Assembly (NCBI GenBank): GCA_016946835.1
Contig: JACVTC010000095.1
Location: 359,501-423,500, forward strand
DNA: 64,000 nucleotides
DNA from: Neocallimastix lanati (nom. inval.)
Taxonomy: Eukaryota > Neocallimastigomycota > Neocallimastigomycetes > Neocallimastigales > Neocallimastigaceae
Reading direction: 5' to 3'
Positions 38,070 to 51,589 of the stretch are shown piece by piece (position 1 is the stretch's first letter; each line of letters starts with the position of its first letter). The translations under genes and the position numbers were made by a program. Below the pieces are notes generated by a model. It was not told where the DNA came from and made no database searches. It saw nothing but the letters and a program-made list of their open reading frames with translations.

Positions 38070-41000
38070 TTTTTATAGCAGCAATTATTGAGAACTTTAA
38101 TCTTTATTTATTTATTCAATTATTAATTACATGAATATTTTTTATATTACAAAAAAAAACACGGAATTAATAAAATAAATAAATATTATTTGACTAATTA
38201 GAACACAATAATATTTAAAATAGTAATGTGAAATAAAAAAATAATATTCAAAAATAAAGTGGATAAATAAATCCAGAAAAAAGTTCATATGCAACGAATC
38301 TCACATCCATATTACTTATTCCGGATTAGGGTTTGAATTGACTATTTGAAAGGAAATTATGGTCTTCTCCTTCAGAGGTATTGGTCCTACTAGCCTGTCT
38401 TACTATTTTTTCAGCGTTGACACAATATAGTCATTATTTTATTGAACTTTTTTCTTGTATGCAATAGGAACTAGTTTATTTGAGAAGAACCATGTAAATG
38501 AAAGAAGGGATTTTCTAACTTTAAAATGCATGTGAGATATAATGTGTTCTAGTAAGAAATCATCAGAAAAAGGAATACCTAGATAAATATAACTAGAAAC
38601 TTTAGGAATAGCATTCATTCCTAAATAGAAGGTTGGGTCACTATAGTTTGGAGGAGATTGGAAGTTCATTGGTTTTATAACCATAGTTGCACATTTTTCA
38701 ATACCAAAAGTCATTTCATTTAAATTAGCCCATCTATGTACCTTTTTTAGTAATTTTTCTAGATTTTTTGCACTTGGAGCAATAAGGGCAACATCATCAG
38801 CAAAGAGTCCACCACAACAATTTTTTCTTCCAATATTAACACCATACTTTTCACAGTCATTTAATATATCATTGATGAATAAATTGAATAAGATTGGAGA
38901 TAATGGGATAATAGACAACCTTGACGAATACCTCTTTTAATAGGAAATTCATTTGATAACATTGAAGCAAATCGAGCACGAGCTTTAGATGAAGTATATA
39001 AATTACATAGAAAATCAAAACATTTACCACGTACTCCATAACGATATAATTTAGTAAGAATGTTAAAAATAGGAACTGAATCATAAGCTTTTTTAAGATC
39101 TAAAAAGGATAAATATGTGAATTTTCCTTGAAATTTTCTTCTTTGGCAAATTTCTCTAACTGAAATAAACTAATGCATTCTTCACGGTTGCGAAAACCAA
39201 ATTGTTCAGGTCTAATGAAATTGTGTGAGAGTGCGTAAGTAGATATTCTATCTGTTATAATTTTTGTAATGATTTTCAGTCCAACATTAATGAGAGAAAT
39301 ACCTCGATAATTACTACAATCTGATAGGTCACCCTTCTTAGGGATTGATACAATAGAAGCTGAGTTCCATTTTTTAGGAAAAGACCCATTCCATATTTTA
39401 TTAAAAATCAATTTAAGACACTTTCCAGCAGCAGGATGTGTTTCTAGTAATTCTTCATTGCAAAACAGAGCTTTGTAGAATTCAATCGGGATACCATCGG
39501 GGCCGGGTGCTTTATTGTTTTTCATAGATGAAATAGTTTTTTTAATATCGTCAATCGTAATAGGATCGTTGATATTCCAAGTAGAGGATCTAAGACTAAT
39601 ATTCCTTAAAGCATGGATCCAGAAGTTACGATTAAGGCTGTGACCTGAGGGATCAGAAGCTAGATCTTTATAATATTCAGCCCATCTATCTAATTGTTTA
39701 GTAGGAGAGATAATATCTTGACCAAATTTAGATTTTATGCAAGTAGGGGAGGTAGATGAATACGATGGTTTAGCCATTTTTTTTAAACATCTCCAACCAT
39801 TTTTGAAATCTTTATTCAAAAAATAATTACCAATTTTTACTATATTAGCTTTAAATCTAGCAGAACGAAATTTGCTCTTTGCTTTCTTGATTAATTTGCA
39901 AAGTTTTTCATATTTATTAAATTGTTCAAGGTAATTATCAACATTTTCACAGTTAAAGTAAGGCTTAATATTTCGAAATGCAATATGTTTTTCATGAGAC
40001 AGTTTTTTAATGTAATAAGGACAGTGAAAAGCAGAGCCCTTTAAATTTGTTGGAATGAAAGCCTTAATATCCTTCCCGATATTATTTGCTGTATTGATAA
40101 ATTTTTCTACCATTTCATCAGCCGAGAGCGAATTGTAATGAGAATCGAGGTCATTTGCTAAGATTGAAAAATAATTATGTGATAAAATATTCTGAATTTT
40201 ATGTTTTACAAATATGTGTAGACCATTTAGAAACTTTAGCAGTCCTTATAAAGCCATCGGAGAGAACTTTGTTGCAAGAAAGTATTATAGGTTTATGATC
40301 AGAAATACCATAAAATGAAGTGCAAACCGAGGTTTTATTAAAATGAGCTGCCAAAGCCTCATTATAGATGACATAGTCAATGCAAGATGATCTAGTACCT
40401 TTGGCATAAGTAAATTGATTACCATATAAGGGAGCAATATACCAATTAGGAAAATTATTTGAAATGTATGTTTTGATCTTCTTTAATGACATGTTAAAAT
40501 CACCAACTAGGACAGCAGGAACGTTTTTCTATTGTGAAAAAGTAACCATTGAGAAAGTTCATCAAAAGCAGCTAGTCTTTCTTCCTTCCATTTGCTTTGA
40601 GGAAAGTAGATATTACCAATAGTACATTTTTGATTCCAGAAAGAAGTAATATTTACTGAAATGATATATTTGTATAAAAACGGTTCTTAAAAGAAAGAGC
40701 ACGAAGAATGAACACCAATAAAGAGTCCTCTCATACCAGGGATTTTAGGATTAGCTCTAAGGAAAACTGAGTTGTAATATGGAATTAATGGTGATGAAAC
40801 ATCTTTTGGAAGATATTTACTTTTTCCGGTTTCTTGTAAACAGATACATATAGGTTTAAAAATAGAGTTGAGATATAAAATACTATCACGTTTTTCAGTA
40901 TTCCAACCGTTAATATTCCAACTAACACAGAGATTAAAGAAAGAAGAATTTGAATTTAGATAGCTAGAGAAAAAATCTTTCGCCATAAGATTAAGTTCAA

Positions 41001-41470
41001 CATCAATGTTATTAGATTTACATGACTTGTTCATTCGTTTAAGTTTATTACACAAGGTCCAGGTAATCTTAGCTGTTTCAGGAATTTTATCTCTTAAGAA
41101 ATCTAAAACATCGAAAAATTTGAGATCATTTTTGTGTTTATTAACCCTAATAATGAAGTGATGAGCCGTACCTTGGAGAAAAAAGTTTTTTAGCATATGG
41201 AATAATTTCATTGTAGTTAGAGATCTTACTAATAACTTGAGCCATTAGATTACTAGGGGACCAAGAATTAAGGTTATGGATAAAAAGAAGGCTATAATTG
41301 TTCATATGATTACCGAAGCAGTAGAAACCACGATGGAAGGGAGTAGTATTAATTGAGCTAGAAGCATCCATGTTTAGAGTTTGATGATAACAAAACTGAC
41401 TTAATTTCTATTTATTGTGAATTGATTAAAAGGATTGTATACCAAAGAATTATATATAAAATATTAACAT
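38070..41470 (-). mobile_element. Degraded APE-type LINE with poly-A tail, internally deleted
   Basis: Minus-strand non-LTR element. Its 3' end is on the left: poly-T at about 38068-38079 is the tail, followed by a 3' UTR of about 250 bp ending in AATAAAGATTAAAG. The coding remains hold an N-terminal domain, an endonuclease, a reverse transcriptase, then a jump to the extreme C-terminal tail. The 5' limit is uncertain. Its RT is about 95% identical to that of the copy at 51.6-53.6 kb. The tail residues resemble the copy at 53.6-57.8 kb instead, so the element is chimeric or subfamilies have mixed. Confidence 0.9.
38326..41371 (-). pseudogene. LINE polyprotein (N-terminal domain, endonuclease, reverse transcriptase), frameshifted
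   Basis: The frame starts at ATG 41371 (MDASSSINTTPFHRGFYCFG) and shifts near 41150-41210. Next come the endonuclease (LCVSWNINGWN, CLQETG, CTIGNIYFPQ, ISDHKP) in two or more frames, then RT. RT shows KAPGPDGIPIEFYK, IPKKGDLSDCSNYRGISL and FADD (GGLFADDVALIAP). At least four frameshifts are visible (near 41150-41210, 40500-40690, 40110-40200 and 38870-39120). After PIAYKKKV (near 38440) about 1 kb is missing, including the Cys-rich region. The frame resumes as VNAEKIVRQASR and ends at 38326. Not functional as it stands. Confidence 0.88.
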
Positions 41471-41946
41471 TTAAGTTTACTGAATATAAAAGTTAATTGT
41501 TTCACATGAATTGAATTTCCTAAGATATATTAAAAAACAATGTTAGTGGAAAAATTATTTATTCAATAAAATATAATGTAAAATAATATATTTATTTAAA
41601 GTGAAAAAATATTTTAAAAGGATATGAAAATTAAAAACCTATAGTAAAAATTTATATAGAGATATAAAGTAAAATATATAAAGATAAAAAAAGAAATATA
41701 TATATATATATATATATAGAATAGAAAAATTTTAGAAATATAAGAGGAAAAAATAAAAAACAATATTGTTAGTAGTATAGTGTAAAAAATTCTTTTGATT
41801 GAAAAATTGATTTAAAAAAACTACAGTTATGATTTATATAAAAAAATAAAGATTGCATTAAAAATTGAAAAGTAATTTAGATTTTATTATTATACTAATT
41901 GCTGATCTTCAATAAAGTAAGTAAAATGATGCAAAATAAAAAAAAT

Positions 41947-41998
<52 letters not shown>

Positions 41999-42029
41999 TA
42001 TATTATTTTTTTCCTATAAAAATTGATTA

Positions 42030-42262
42030 TTTTTTTTATAGCCGCAATTATTGCTAACTTTAATCTTTATTTATTCATTCTTATATAAAATACATGAATA
42101 CTTTTAATTTTAATAAAAAATAAAAAAACACAGAATTAATAAAATAAATAAATATTATTTGTCCAATTTGATCGTAATAATATAATATTTGAAATAGTAA
42201 TGTGAAATAAAAAGTAATAATCAAAAATAAGTATATAAATTAATTCAAAAAAAAAAGTTAAA
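42030..42262 (-). mobile_element. Isolated LINE 3' UTR with tail (5'-truncated copy)
   Basis: The segment matches 38070-38290 at roughly 85%: poly-T, then TATAGC(C/A)GCAATTATTG, TTTAATCTTTATTTATT, GAATTAATAAAATAAATAAA and TAGTAATGTGAAATAAAAA. In the first place this block is the 3' UTR of the minus-strand LINE. Here nothing coding follows on its 5' side, so it looks like a separate insertion truncated within the UTR. Confidence 0.65.
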
Positions 42263-43151
42263 AATTGATCATATAACTCTATGATATGATCTTTTTAAAA
42301 ATTATTAATAATTTAGAACTATTTGAAAAAAATAATATCTTCAAGAAATAATTAATTCAGATTGTAATTCTATTATTATATCCTTTATACGTATACAGGA
42401 TATAATAAAACAATCATAAAAAATTAATATGTTATATAATATAAAAATATTAACTTTAATAATAAGATTTTTACATTAAAGTTCATCAAAAAAACAAAAT
42501 AATAATCAAAATAGTAAAATCCAGAATTAAAAAAAAAAAAAAAAAAAAATTAAACATTTAATAATCATTATAATAATATAAGTTAAATTATTATTTTGTT
42601 TTTTTATATAAGTTAAATTATATGATAAAAATATATAATGTATTAAAATTATATGATAAAAATATATAATGTATTAAAATTTTAATAAGTATCAAGAAAC
42701 ATAAATACTACATATATATATATATATATTTTGTTATAAATATATTAATAAAATTTTATAATCTACTAGTTAAGTATTTATAAAATTCAATATACTAAAT
42801 AAAATTATAAGATATATCATGTGATATCATTTATTTTCCCATAAATTATTGTAATATTAACATAAATTTATAGATATTTATTAATTTATTTATATAAATA
42901 TTTCCTTTTAATTATATAAATAAGATTGAAAAAGGTGGAAGTTTAATCTATTAGAAGCGGAGAAGTTACTCGATTTATTTATTATAGTATAAATAACTAA
43001 TATGAAAATTATCACCAATTATTCATTCAATAATAATCAACGTTTTAAAAATTTAGAATACTATTTATAATAAATAATAATTATCACTTATTAATAATAA
43101 ATAGTTATTAAGATTTACTTATTGCTATTTATTATTCGGTATTTACTATTT

Positions 43152-43214
43152 TCTATTTACCATAGATATTTTTCTATTTACCATAGATATTTTTCTATTT
43201 ACCATTAATATTTT
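43152..43214. repeat. 21-bp tandem repeat, three copies
   Basis: Three near-perfect units containing CTATTTACCATAGATATTTT, the last diverging after CCAT. Confidence 0.8.
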
Positions 43215-46200
43215 CAACGATATTAACTATTTTTATTATTATTTATTTATATTTACAATTTACTATTGATACTTAACAATATGTGATATATATTATTTAC
43301 CAATTTATAGTTATTCATTTACAATTTATTATTTATTACAATTATTAAATTTAATATTGATTATTATTTGCTCTATAATCTTTAGTATTATTTAACATTT
43401 ATTATTTAATATTCGATACTTTCAATATTTACTAATTAATATTTGTTATTAACTATTTAATTATTATTAATTATTATTTATTATTATTGATTAATTATAA
43501 GTATTATTAATTAATTTATTATTATTATTTTGATCATTTAAACCCACCAACTTTCAACAATAATATTAAAGTTTTATCAATAAGTAGTACAATATAATAT
43601 AATTTATTATGTAAAATGAATAATTAATAATTATATATAATTTATAAAAATTATTATTTATATATTCAATATCCTATCATCCACTAATAATCAATTCTAT
43701 GGCTTAGAAAAATTTTCATATTGAATATATAATATAGAATTAATCTAATATAATAAATAATATATGATAACATTTTAAATAATTGAAAAGATCATATTAA
43801 TAATATAATATATATATATAAAATATGTATATATACAATAAATACATATAGTGAATTGTATATATAAAATGAATTAAATAGTTAATATATGAATTATATA
43901 AAATATATAGAATATTTGAAGTCTATAGAATATATGAAGAGTATGGAGTAGAATAGAATAGATTTATCAAAAATGAATAAATAATCAATAATCAATAAAT
44001 AAATACATAAATAATTTATAAATAAATAATTAAAGATGAATAAATAAATAAATAATAAATAAATAATGAATTGAAATATAAAGAATCCAATAAATAAGAA
44101 CAAGATTATACAATATTATTAAAAGAAGTATAAAATAAATAAGAATAAATAATAATAAATAATTATATTGATACATAAAGAATATAATATTTAAACAATT
44201 CTTTCTATTTATTTTATTAAATTATGACAAAAAAAGTCAAAATAAAATAAATAATAATTGAATGAATAAATAATAAATAAATAATAAATAAATAAATAAA
44301 TATATAAATAATAAATAAATATATAAATAATAAATAAATAATAAATAAATAATAAATAATTGTTTGGATTACAATAGATATAGCGTTGTAATTTTATGGT
44401 ATATTTACTACTAAACTCGTTGAAAAATAGAATAAAAGCATGAATTAACTTTAGTATAGTATTTAATTAACCCTAAAAAGCTTGTCTAATTGTTTAAAAA
44501 TTATATTAAAAGTAAATATTATTTAATTATTAATATCATTATTTAATTATTACTTTTTATTTTTTTATTTTTATTTTATTAATTATTTTTGATACTATTT
44601 ATTATTAATTATTAATTATTAATTATTTATTAATTATTTATTTTTTATTTTTTATTATTTATTTAAATATTTTACAAATTATAAAAAAGAAAATTAGTAA
44701 AATTTTTTTATCATGCAATTTAAAGCACTATTTTAAAAATAAAAATAATATTTATTTAGGAGAAAATAAATACAAATGCCATTTAATTTTTTTCACCCAA
44801 TTTATGTTATTTAAATAGTATAAATAAATAAAGGTATAACACTATATTTCATATTTTTTTCATTTTAATTATAAACAAGTATTATAATTATTATTTATTT
44901 TTTTTTTAAAAAAAAAAGAATAAATAGTAAATAATAAATAATAAATTATATAAATAAATAATAAATAATAAATAATAAATAAAAAAATAATAAATAATTG
45001 AATAATAAATAATAAATAATAAATAATAAATAATAAATAATAAATAATTGAATAATAAATAATAAATAATAAATAATAATAAATAATAAATAATAAATAT
45101 AATATAATAAAATAATAAATAATAAATAATAAATAATAAATAATAAATAATAAAATTTATAAATTGATGAATAATATTAATAATAAATGGTTTAAATATT
45201 AAATGAATATTATATATATATTTAAAATAAATATAGAAATGAGTATAAAAATGAATAAATATATAAAATGAAATACAAATCTGATTCATTTTTTATATAT
45301 GGTAAATTCTTTTAATAAAAAGACTATCTTTGAAATATATAAGCAATATATTATCAATATATAAAATTAATTTTTTTTTTAATTTTAAAGAACAAAAAAA
45401 GTTAAGAATGAATATAACGAAATTACATTAGAAAATTGTTTATAACAACTCAACTCTTCTATATATTTATTGACATATATTTAATATATTAATTCATAGA
45501 AATTGTTATATATATATAACTCTATATATTAATAATAGAGTTATTTATTATCTTTACAATTCTAAATAAAAATTTTAAAAATTGAAATAAATATCAATAT
45601 ATAAATTTTTATTTGTATATTTACTCATTTACTTTTTCATGGTTACTATAACTTTTATTTTTAAAAAGTTATTTAAAAATAACCCATGAAAATAAATACA
45701 TCTCAAATAATATCTCTAATAATAATTATAACTGTTATAACTAATAAATGATATAATAAAAGTATTCGAGAAAAAAAAAATAATAAATTATATTTAAATT
45801 ACTAATAAAATCTGTAAATGAAATATATTTATTAATATAAATTACAAATGTAACACAAAATGAACAAAAATCTATAGTTAATTAAAAAATAATGAAATGT
45901 ATAAATTATTAAGTTACATATATATTTATATATAATGAGAGTATAAAGTATAGTACAATTGGAAATAATATATTTTAATAAGAATAGAGAATTTTATAAA
46001 TTAGATGATTTATTTGAATAGTTTATATAGTTAAGAATGAAGATACATTAAATAACTTTAAATAATAGTATTATTACTATATGAATTAGTAATTATATTA
46101 ATTTAATTTTATAATAATTATCAATTATTGATTAAATTTATTAAATTTAATTAATTAATTTAGCTTAATAACTTTATTTTTTTATTAAAATTTAAATAAA

Positions 46201-46550
46201 GTTATATAATAGTTATATGAAGTTGAGGCAAACTTCTAGCATAATATAAAATTATAAAAGAGGTTAATAATAAAAAAAAATAAAAAAGTTAAATAATTAA
46301 TAATTGCAAATTATTAATAATTTAACTTTTTTATTTTTTTTATTAATTTATAATTAATATTTATTTATTTATTTTTAAAAATTTTTATTAATTTACAATT
46401 AATATTTATTTATTTATTTATTTTTAAAAATTTAACTTGATTTTTTTTTTTTTTGTTCTTTTAGTTCACTAGGTAAGGATAAAGATTTACTTATTGCTTT
46501 ATAACAATAAACTAAAAGTAAAATTATAATATCTAAATTATATAGAATAA

Positions 46551-46760
46551 TAAAAAATATAAATAATGAAATATAGATAATAAAATATAAATAATAAATA
46601 TAAATAATAAATATAAATAATAAAATATAAGTAATAAAATATAGATAATAAAATATAAATAATGAAATATAAATAATAAATATAGATAATATATAAATAA
46701 TATAATATAAATTAGGCAGAGAATAATATAATAAATAATAATTTATAAATAATGAAATAT
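46551..46760. repeat. Irregular AAATATAAATAAT tandem repeat
   Basis: About fifteen imperfect units of 13-15 bases (AAATATAAATAAT, AAATATAGATAAT). Confidence 0.8.
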
Positions 46761-47538
46761 AAATAAATAAAATGTACTATGTAAATAATAATATTAAATA
46801 TACATAGGAATGTTACAACAAATAATAAAATTGATTAAATTATCATTTATTAAATCAATATTAAAAATTAAAGTTAAGGAATTATAATAATTCATTAGTA
46901 AATGAAGAAAAGCTTTTTGTATTACCAACATTTTTATATAATATATTATAATAAATGAAGGAAATAGCTTTTTAAATTGTATAAAATTTCTTTATTTATT
47001 TATAAAAAATATTCAATCATAATTTAATTTTTTTTACTTTATGTACTTTTTATTTTATATTTATTTCATTATATGAGAATTCTCTAATAATAAATAAATA
47101 AATAAATAAATAAACAAATAAATAATAATAAATAAATAATAAATAATAAATAATAAATATATAAATAAATAATAAATAATAATAATATATATTAATATAT
47201 ATACCTCTAGTTCTTTTATTTTTTTATTGTATTTTTAAATAACTTTATTTTCTTGTATAATTAAAATAGAAATTAATTATTATATATTTTCCCTTATAAT
47301 TATTTATTTTCCTTTGTGAAATGTACTTTAAATATTTATTTAAATTTATTTATTATTTATTTAATATGAAAAAAAAAAAAGGTTTGGAAATATTACACAA
47401 TATTTATTGAATTTAATTTTTATATTATGTAAAATAATGTAATATATTTTTATATCAACAAACAGATAATTTTTTTTTAATTCTATTTAATATTTATTAT
47501 ATTTTGTTTTTGTTAACTTTTATTACATATATATTAAT

Positions 47539-47652
47539 TTTTTATTATTTATTATTAATATTTTATTATTTATTATTAATATTTTATTATTTATTATTAA
47601 TATTTTATTATTTATTATTAATATTTTATTATTTATTATTAATATTTTATTC
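47539..47652. repeat. 21-bp tandem repeat, five copies
   Basis: Units of TTATTATTTATTATTAATAT plus T, five near-perfect copies. It creates a spurious Tyr-Tyr-Leu-Leu-Leu-Ile-Phe frame. Confidence 0.9.
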
Positions 47653-49966
47653 CATTTTATTATTTAAAAATTTAATACTATATATAATATGTTATTTTAT
47701 TTTATTATTTCTATTTTATTATTTCTATTTTATTATTTATTATTTATTATTTAAAATTTAAAATTTATTATTAATATTTGTTTTTTTACTATTTAAATTT
47801 TATTAGTTAAGTTTTATTATTTATTACTTATTATTTAATAATATATTAATGAAGAAAATGAAAATAAATAACTAAAAAGATTTACAATGCTAGTATAAAT
47901 AATATGCTGTACAATTCATATTATTATTTATTAGTTATAAAGTTATATAGCGGTATTCAATATTCTCATTCTCATATCAATTTGGAATATAAACAATTTT
48001 ATCTGTGTACATGAAATCTATTTCAGCGTACATATTGTTCTTGCAATAGAAGTTCACATAATATTTATATTTGTTCTATAAGCAGTGACAGATTGAAAAA
48101 AAAAAATAAAACAAAAATGTTGTTGTAACCTTAACTTGTATTGCAAACATCTGATAATTATGAGAATTTATTTTGCGATTTCTAAATAAGAATATTAGCT
48201 ATGTTCTTAATGTTGTTTTAATAATACTTAACAGCCTGTATAGCAATCATTATCTTGATAGATGTATATTTATATATTAAATAAAGATAAATAAAAAAAT
48301 ATAATTATATATATAATTTTTAATACCAAAAAATTAATAAAAAAGTTATAAAAATATAAATTGTAATTATTATTGTTCATATAAGCATATATTATATATT
48401 ATATGAATATATATAGATATTATTTCTATTGTTTTAATAATCTATATATTATGAATAGTAGGAATATATATTAATTATTTTTTATTATATATTTATTCAT
48501 CAATTTTTTTTATTTTGATATATATATGTTATATTTATTTATTTAATTAATACATTTTTACTTATTATATACTTTATTTATTTATTTATTATTAATATTA
48601 ATATCAAGATTATATATACAAATAAGAAATAAAAAATGTATTAATATATTAATAGAAAATAATTAATGTAATATTATAAAATAATATAAAATAATATATT
48701 GTGATTTATTATGGCTTTTATTTTACTCGACTTAAAATATATTATCCTTTTTATGATATAAAAAATTTTGTTATTGATTATATATTTATAATATTATATT
48801 AAATTATTATATTTAAAATATATATCTTTATATATAAAAATATTCTATTGAAATAATGTTATTGAATACTAATCAAACCTCTGAAAATTAAAAACATCTT
48901 TTTTACAAAAAAGTATTAATTAAATTAATAAAAATTTTCAATTAAAAAAATATATTTATAAATATAAGTCATTAAATTAATAATATACAATATAATATAT
49001 AAATTAAAATAAAATATAATATTGTTTCGATTTAATATAATATATACAAATATTTTGAGATTAATTGTACACAATTTAAAATTATTATAAATTATTAAAA
49101 ATTTAAATAAATAAAATTTAAATAAATAATTATTTAGAATTATTTATTTTATTTATTTATATATTTATTTTTTTTTTAAAAAAATAATAAATAATAAATT
49201 GTTTCGAAAATAATTTTATATATATTATATTTATAAATAGAATATATAGTATAGAATATATAAAATGGCTTTTGATATATTTATATATATTATTTTTATG
49301 ATATACATATATAATAAAAGAGAATAAATGGAAATAACTATATATATTTAATATAGGTAACTTATATTGCAATTTATACAAGTTTATATATAAATTCATA
49401 TATTATTTTTATAGTATCATTGTATTGATTTTTATATTACATCATCTCAGTCTGAATTAATATATTTGGAAATTTTTTTGTATTTGATATGAATAATTAT
49501 AAATTATAAATTAATATTAATATAACTATAGTCATATATATATATATAAAAAAAAAAAAAAACATATAAAAAAACGAATTTTTGTTCTAAAAAAAATTTT
49601 TTTTTCCAATTCCAATTTAGTACAGAAGAATTATTAGGAAAAAAAATAAAAAAGAAATTTATTTTTCTTTTTGGAATAAATAAATAGTTAAAAAAGCACA
49701 CACAAAAACTTTGAAAAGTTTTTTATTTACGAAAACATTATTGAAAAATTAGAAGGTTGGTATCTAATTAAGAGAATAAATAGAAATTATTTAAATAAAT
49801 AATAAAAAAAAAGAGAATAGTTATAGGAAATGTTATGTTTATATGTTAGGCGTTCATTGAATTATGAATAAAGATTAAATATGAAAAGTAAAATTAAATA
49901 AAAAAAAATAAAAATTTAATAATTAATAAAATATATATATATATTAATTTAAAATAAAATAAAGAA

Positions 49967-50920
49967 ATGGCTGACGCTACTACTGCCACTGAAACTCCAG
50001 CTGTCGAAGTTCCAGCTGAAAATGTTGAAGTTGAAGAAACTAATACTGTTAGTTCTGAAGGTAACACCATTAAGGTCTTTGTTGGTAATCTTGATTACAA
50101 GGTTACTGATGAACAATTAAAGGAATTCTTCAAGGACTTAAAGTTTGTTGATGCTGCAATTAACAAGCGTAAGGATGTTTCTGTTGGTTACGGTTTTATT
50201 ACTTTCGATGATGAAGAAGAAGCCAAGAAGTGTGTTGAACAATTCGATAAGAAGGAATTCGAAGGTAGACCATTAAAGGTTGAACTTGCTAAGGAAAAGT
50301 CTGAAACTACCAAAAGAAGAGGTAGCCGTCGTAGCTTAAGAGGTAAGGGTCGTCGTAGTAACAACAGTTTCCGTCGTAGAAAGAACAATGATAAGAAGGA
50401 AAAGAAGGAAACTGAAGCTAGTGCTGATGATGCCTCCTCTAACGATGAAGGTAAGAATGAAAGCAGTGGTTCTGAAAGCAATACTGAAGGTAGTAACAAG
50501 AGTAAGACTCGTTTCAGAAAGAAGAGATACCACCAACGTAAGCCAAGAGAAGGTGGTGAACCATCAAAGACTACTATCTACGTTGCCAACTTACCATTCA
50601 AGACTGATGATGAAAAGCTTAGAGAAGCTTTCAAGGACTATGAAGTCTCAAAGGTCCACGTTGCCCGTTACAAGGGTGGTAAGTCCAAGGGTTTCGGTTT
50701 CATTGAAGTCGAAAACGAAGAAGTTCAAAAGAAAATCCTTGTTGAATGCTCAAACAAGATTATTGACGGTAGAGCTATTAGCTTAAAGGTAGCTCTTAAC
50801 TTCACTAAAGAAGAAGCTGAAAAGATTGAAAATGCTGTTGAAAACACTGAAGCTATTGCTGCTGCTGCTGAAACTCCAGCCACTGAAGCTGAAGCTGCTC
50901 CAGTTGCCGCTGAAAATTAA
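49967..50920 (+). CDS. Two-RRM RNA-binding protein (Sbp1/nucleolin-like), 317 aa
   Basis: Probable RNA-binding protein of the nucleus or cytoplasm. It has an acidic Ala/Glu-rich N-terminus (1-33). RRM1 spans about 35-108, with RNP2 KVFVGNL (36-42) and RNP1 VGYGFITF (73-80). A linker (109-200) starts Arg-rich (RRGSRRSLRGKGRR) and continues Lys/Glu/Ser-rich. RRM2 spans about 203-276, with IYVANL (204-209) and KGFGFIEV (241-248). The tail is Ala/Glu-rich. Two RRMs separated by a basic Arg-rich linker is the layout of yeast Sbp1; nucleolin-type proteins such as Gar2/Nsr1 are the alternative. Intronless, starting in AAGAAATGGCTG. Codons are much richer in G/C (AAG, GTC, GCC) than in neighbouring genes, as expected of a highly expressed gene. 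Confidence 0.92.
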   Translation: MADATTATETPAVEVPAENVEVEETNTVSSEGNTIKVFVGNLDYKVTDEQLKEFFKDLKFVDAAINKRKDVSVGYGFITFDDEEEAKKCVEQFDKKEFEGRPLKVELAKEKSETTKRRGSRRSLRGKGRRSNNSFRRRKNNDKKEKKETEASADDASSNDEGKNESSGSESNTEGSNKSKTRFRKKRYHQRKPREGGEPSKTTIYVANLPFKTDDEKLREAFKDYEVSKVHVARYKGGKSKGFGFIEVENEEVQKKILVECSNKIIDGRAISLKVALNFTKEEAEKIENAVENTEAIAAAAETPATEAEAAPVAAEN

Positions 50921-51480
50921 ATTCATTAAATTAAATTATAATTTTAATATTTTATAAAAGGAATAATTGGACTAATATCAAATATATATAATTTTAATAT
51001 AGTATCTTTAATTGTTAATTTTATGTTAAAAATTAAAGAAAGAAAATGTTCATGATGGAAACATCAATTTAATTAGTAATATTATAATATATCTTTCAAA
51101 AATTTAAATATTTACAAATATTATATATAGTATAAATTTAAATTCGTTAATCTTAGAAATTAATGTATGTGAAAATTAATAAATAATTTTTTTCTAAATA
51201 AATTTATTATTAAAAATAATTAATGTGAATAAAAACTTTAAATGAAGTGTTTATTTTTGTGTTGCCTATTATTGTATATGGTGGTTAATTACGTATTGGT
51301 GTTGGTTAATTTGGGTTATATCTATGTTATTCCATTATTTTATTTTATTTTTTGATTTTATTTTATTTTATTTTTTTTTTTGTTCCCTGCAAAGTTTGTG
51401 ATTAAAACATTTTTTAACGGATGAAAATCTTTCTATAATTTTTCCTTACTTCCTTCTTATTCTATTTTGGATTTATTTCA
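50921..51480. other. Intergenic between the RRM gene and the LINE nest
   Basis: No gene. AT-rich with moderate-complexity DNA at 51240-51350. Part of 51360-51480 could already be LINE 5' sequence; no boundary is visible. Confidence 0.6.
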
Positions 51481-51589
51481 AAAATCAGAAACTTTACATT
51501 TGTCAAAGAAGAAAATTTAAGGATAAATTTACCTTTCTTGCCTTTCTTGAACATTTTGCCTTATCAGAAAAAGTGAATTCATCTTATAA

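Larger units (their letters stand above)
41471..49966. other. Gene desert, about 8.5 kb
   Basis: No supportable gene. The sequence is AT-rich unique DNA with many AAATAAT-type runs (44230-44360, 44918-45160). Low-complexity frames such as 43894-44103, 44906-45289 and 47504-47761 are repeats of Ile/Tyr/Leu and are dismissed. A patch at 47930-48270 and another at 42930-42985 have more balanced composition without recognisable content. Confidence 0.7.

Noticed and set aside
38070-42262. Possibility that the repeated 230-bp blocks are long terminal repeats of one element
   Set aside because: The coding content is APE endonuclease plus LINE-type RT, with no gag, protease or integrase. Each block starts with a poly-A tail and fits a LINE 3' UTR.
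44906-45289. Open frame of Ile/Tyr/Leu repeats on the minus strand
   Set aside because: Translation of an AAATAAT-type simple repeat, with no start context or conserved segment.
50188-50786. Alternative frames inside the two-RRM gene
   Set aside because: The main frame has both RRMs with intact RNP motifs; the others are compositional shadows.
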